DNA of 12,664 bases, from NCBI GenBank assembly GCA_900541315.1, contig UQJF01000095.1:1-12664 (forward strand). The letters run 5' to 3'. Under the pieces are notes generated by a model. The model saw only the letters and a program-made list of their open reading frames with translations. It had not been told where the DNA came from and ran no database searches. Positions within the stretch are counted from its first letter, which is position 1. Every line of letters begins with the position of its first letter. Origin of the DNA: an uncultured Clostridium sp. (GTDB lineage: Bacteria; Bacillota; Clostridia; Lachnospirales; Lachnospiraceae). The position numbers were made by a program, and so were the translations under genes. This document shows, one piece after another, positions 12,387 to 12,664 of the stretch.

Positions 12387-12664
12387 GATGAACAACCAGG
12401 AAAACAGTAAAAAATTATAATGAACTAATAGAATGATTAAGGTGTCAAAAGGTAGTTTTTTACAATTTTCTAAGAAATAGAGGAATTCAATCCCAAAATG
12501 TTTTGATATTTATGACTAAAGTGGGATATTGTTGACTAAGGTCCGAAAGCCGCCGGTGCACATGACAGATGCACATTTGGGAGAAAATCCTTTGCTCGTG
12601 GGCTTGCGCCGCCTATTGTCAGAACTGCGAACCAAACTCGCACGCTTTGCGTGCTCAAACAGTG
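12387..12664. other. Chromosomal flank with no recognised gene
   Basis: This 278-bp stretch should be the native sequence downstream of the methyltransferase gene. I see no credible coding region on either strand. TGACTAAAGT (12513-12522) and TGACTAAGGT (12533-12542) are direct repeats 20 bp apart. GCACGC (12640-12645) and GCGTGC (12649-12654) form a small hairpin with a TTT loop near the right edge. Confidence 0.6.

Noticed and set aside
4553..12664. tRNA gene as the integration target, or a CRISPR array
   Set aside because: No cloverleaf-like sequence is seen at either junction, and the repeats here are few and irregularly spaced. The duplicated sequence is clearly the methyltransferase 3' end.

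Overview
The window looks like a piece of a Clostridia genome, most likely Lachnospiraceae. The evidence is moderately low GC, AT-rich promoters with consensus sigma-A hexamers, strong AGGAG ribosome sites, a choline-binding-type cell-wall repeat protein and Tn916-type mobility genes. The species cannot be fixed from the sequence. The first 47 bases are not genomic: they match a Nextera/Tn5 library adapter with index, so base 48 is a contig edge.

Left chromosomal flank (48-4551). A TetR-type regulator (2667-3263, +) is divergent from a two-gene minus-strand unit. That unit is a secreted cell-wall-repeat protein with a CAP/SCP-like C-terminus (1566-2420), followed by an MMPL/RND-type membrane transporter (48-1534) cut off by the contig end. 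Two consensus-like promoters face each other in the intergenic region. Downstream of tetR lies a PUA plus SAM-dependent rRNA methyltransferase gene of the RlmI type (3319-4551).

Mobile element (about 4540-12386, 7.8 kb). An integrated element sits exactly at the 3' end of the methyltransferase gene. Its two ends carry a 39-bp imperfect direct repeat of that gene's last codons with an identical 13-bp core, plus clusters of an ATGGTGTAR-type repeat that look like arm sites for the integrase. From left to right it holds a minus-strand cargo pair (a zinc-ribbon membrane protein and a lipoprotein, both of unknown function), a divergent regulator pair (ribbon-helix-helix and helix-turn-helix proteins), and a strong terminator. 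A transfer operon follows: a YdcP/DUF961 protein, an FtsK/TcpA-like coupling ATPase, a non-coding origin region, a Rep protein, an excisionase and a tyrosine integrase. No type IV secretion channel genes are present. This fits an integrative mobilizable element that would borrow the channel of a helper conjugative element.

The most striking point is the replication/transfer module. The Rep protein has an HUH endonuclease joined to a superfamily 3 helicase, the architecture of eukaryotic CRESS-DNA viruses (circo-, nano- and geminiviruses). Seventy-five bases before its start is a perfect 11-bp stem whose 9-nt loop is exactly TAGTATTAC, the nonanucleotide nicked in circovirus/nanovirus rolling-circle origins. 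The element therefore appears to carry both halves of a CRESS-virus replication system, Rep and origin, placed where Tn916/ICEBs1 relatives keep their MOB-T relaxase and oriT.

Right flank (12387-12664). This is native chromosome downstream of the methyltransferase gene. It holds no recognisable gene, only short repeats and a small hairpin.
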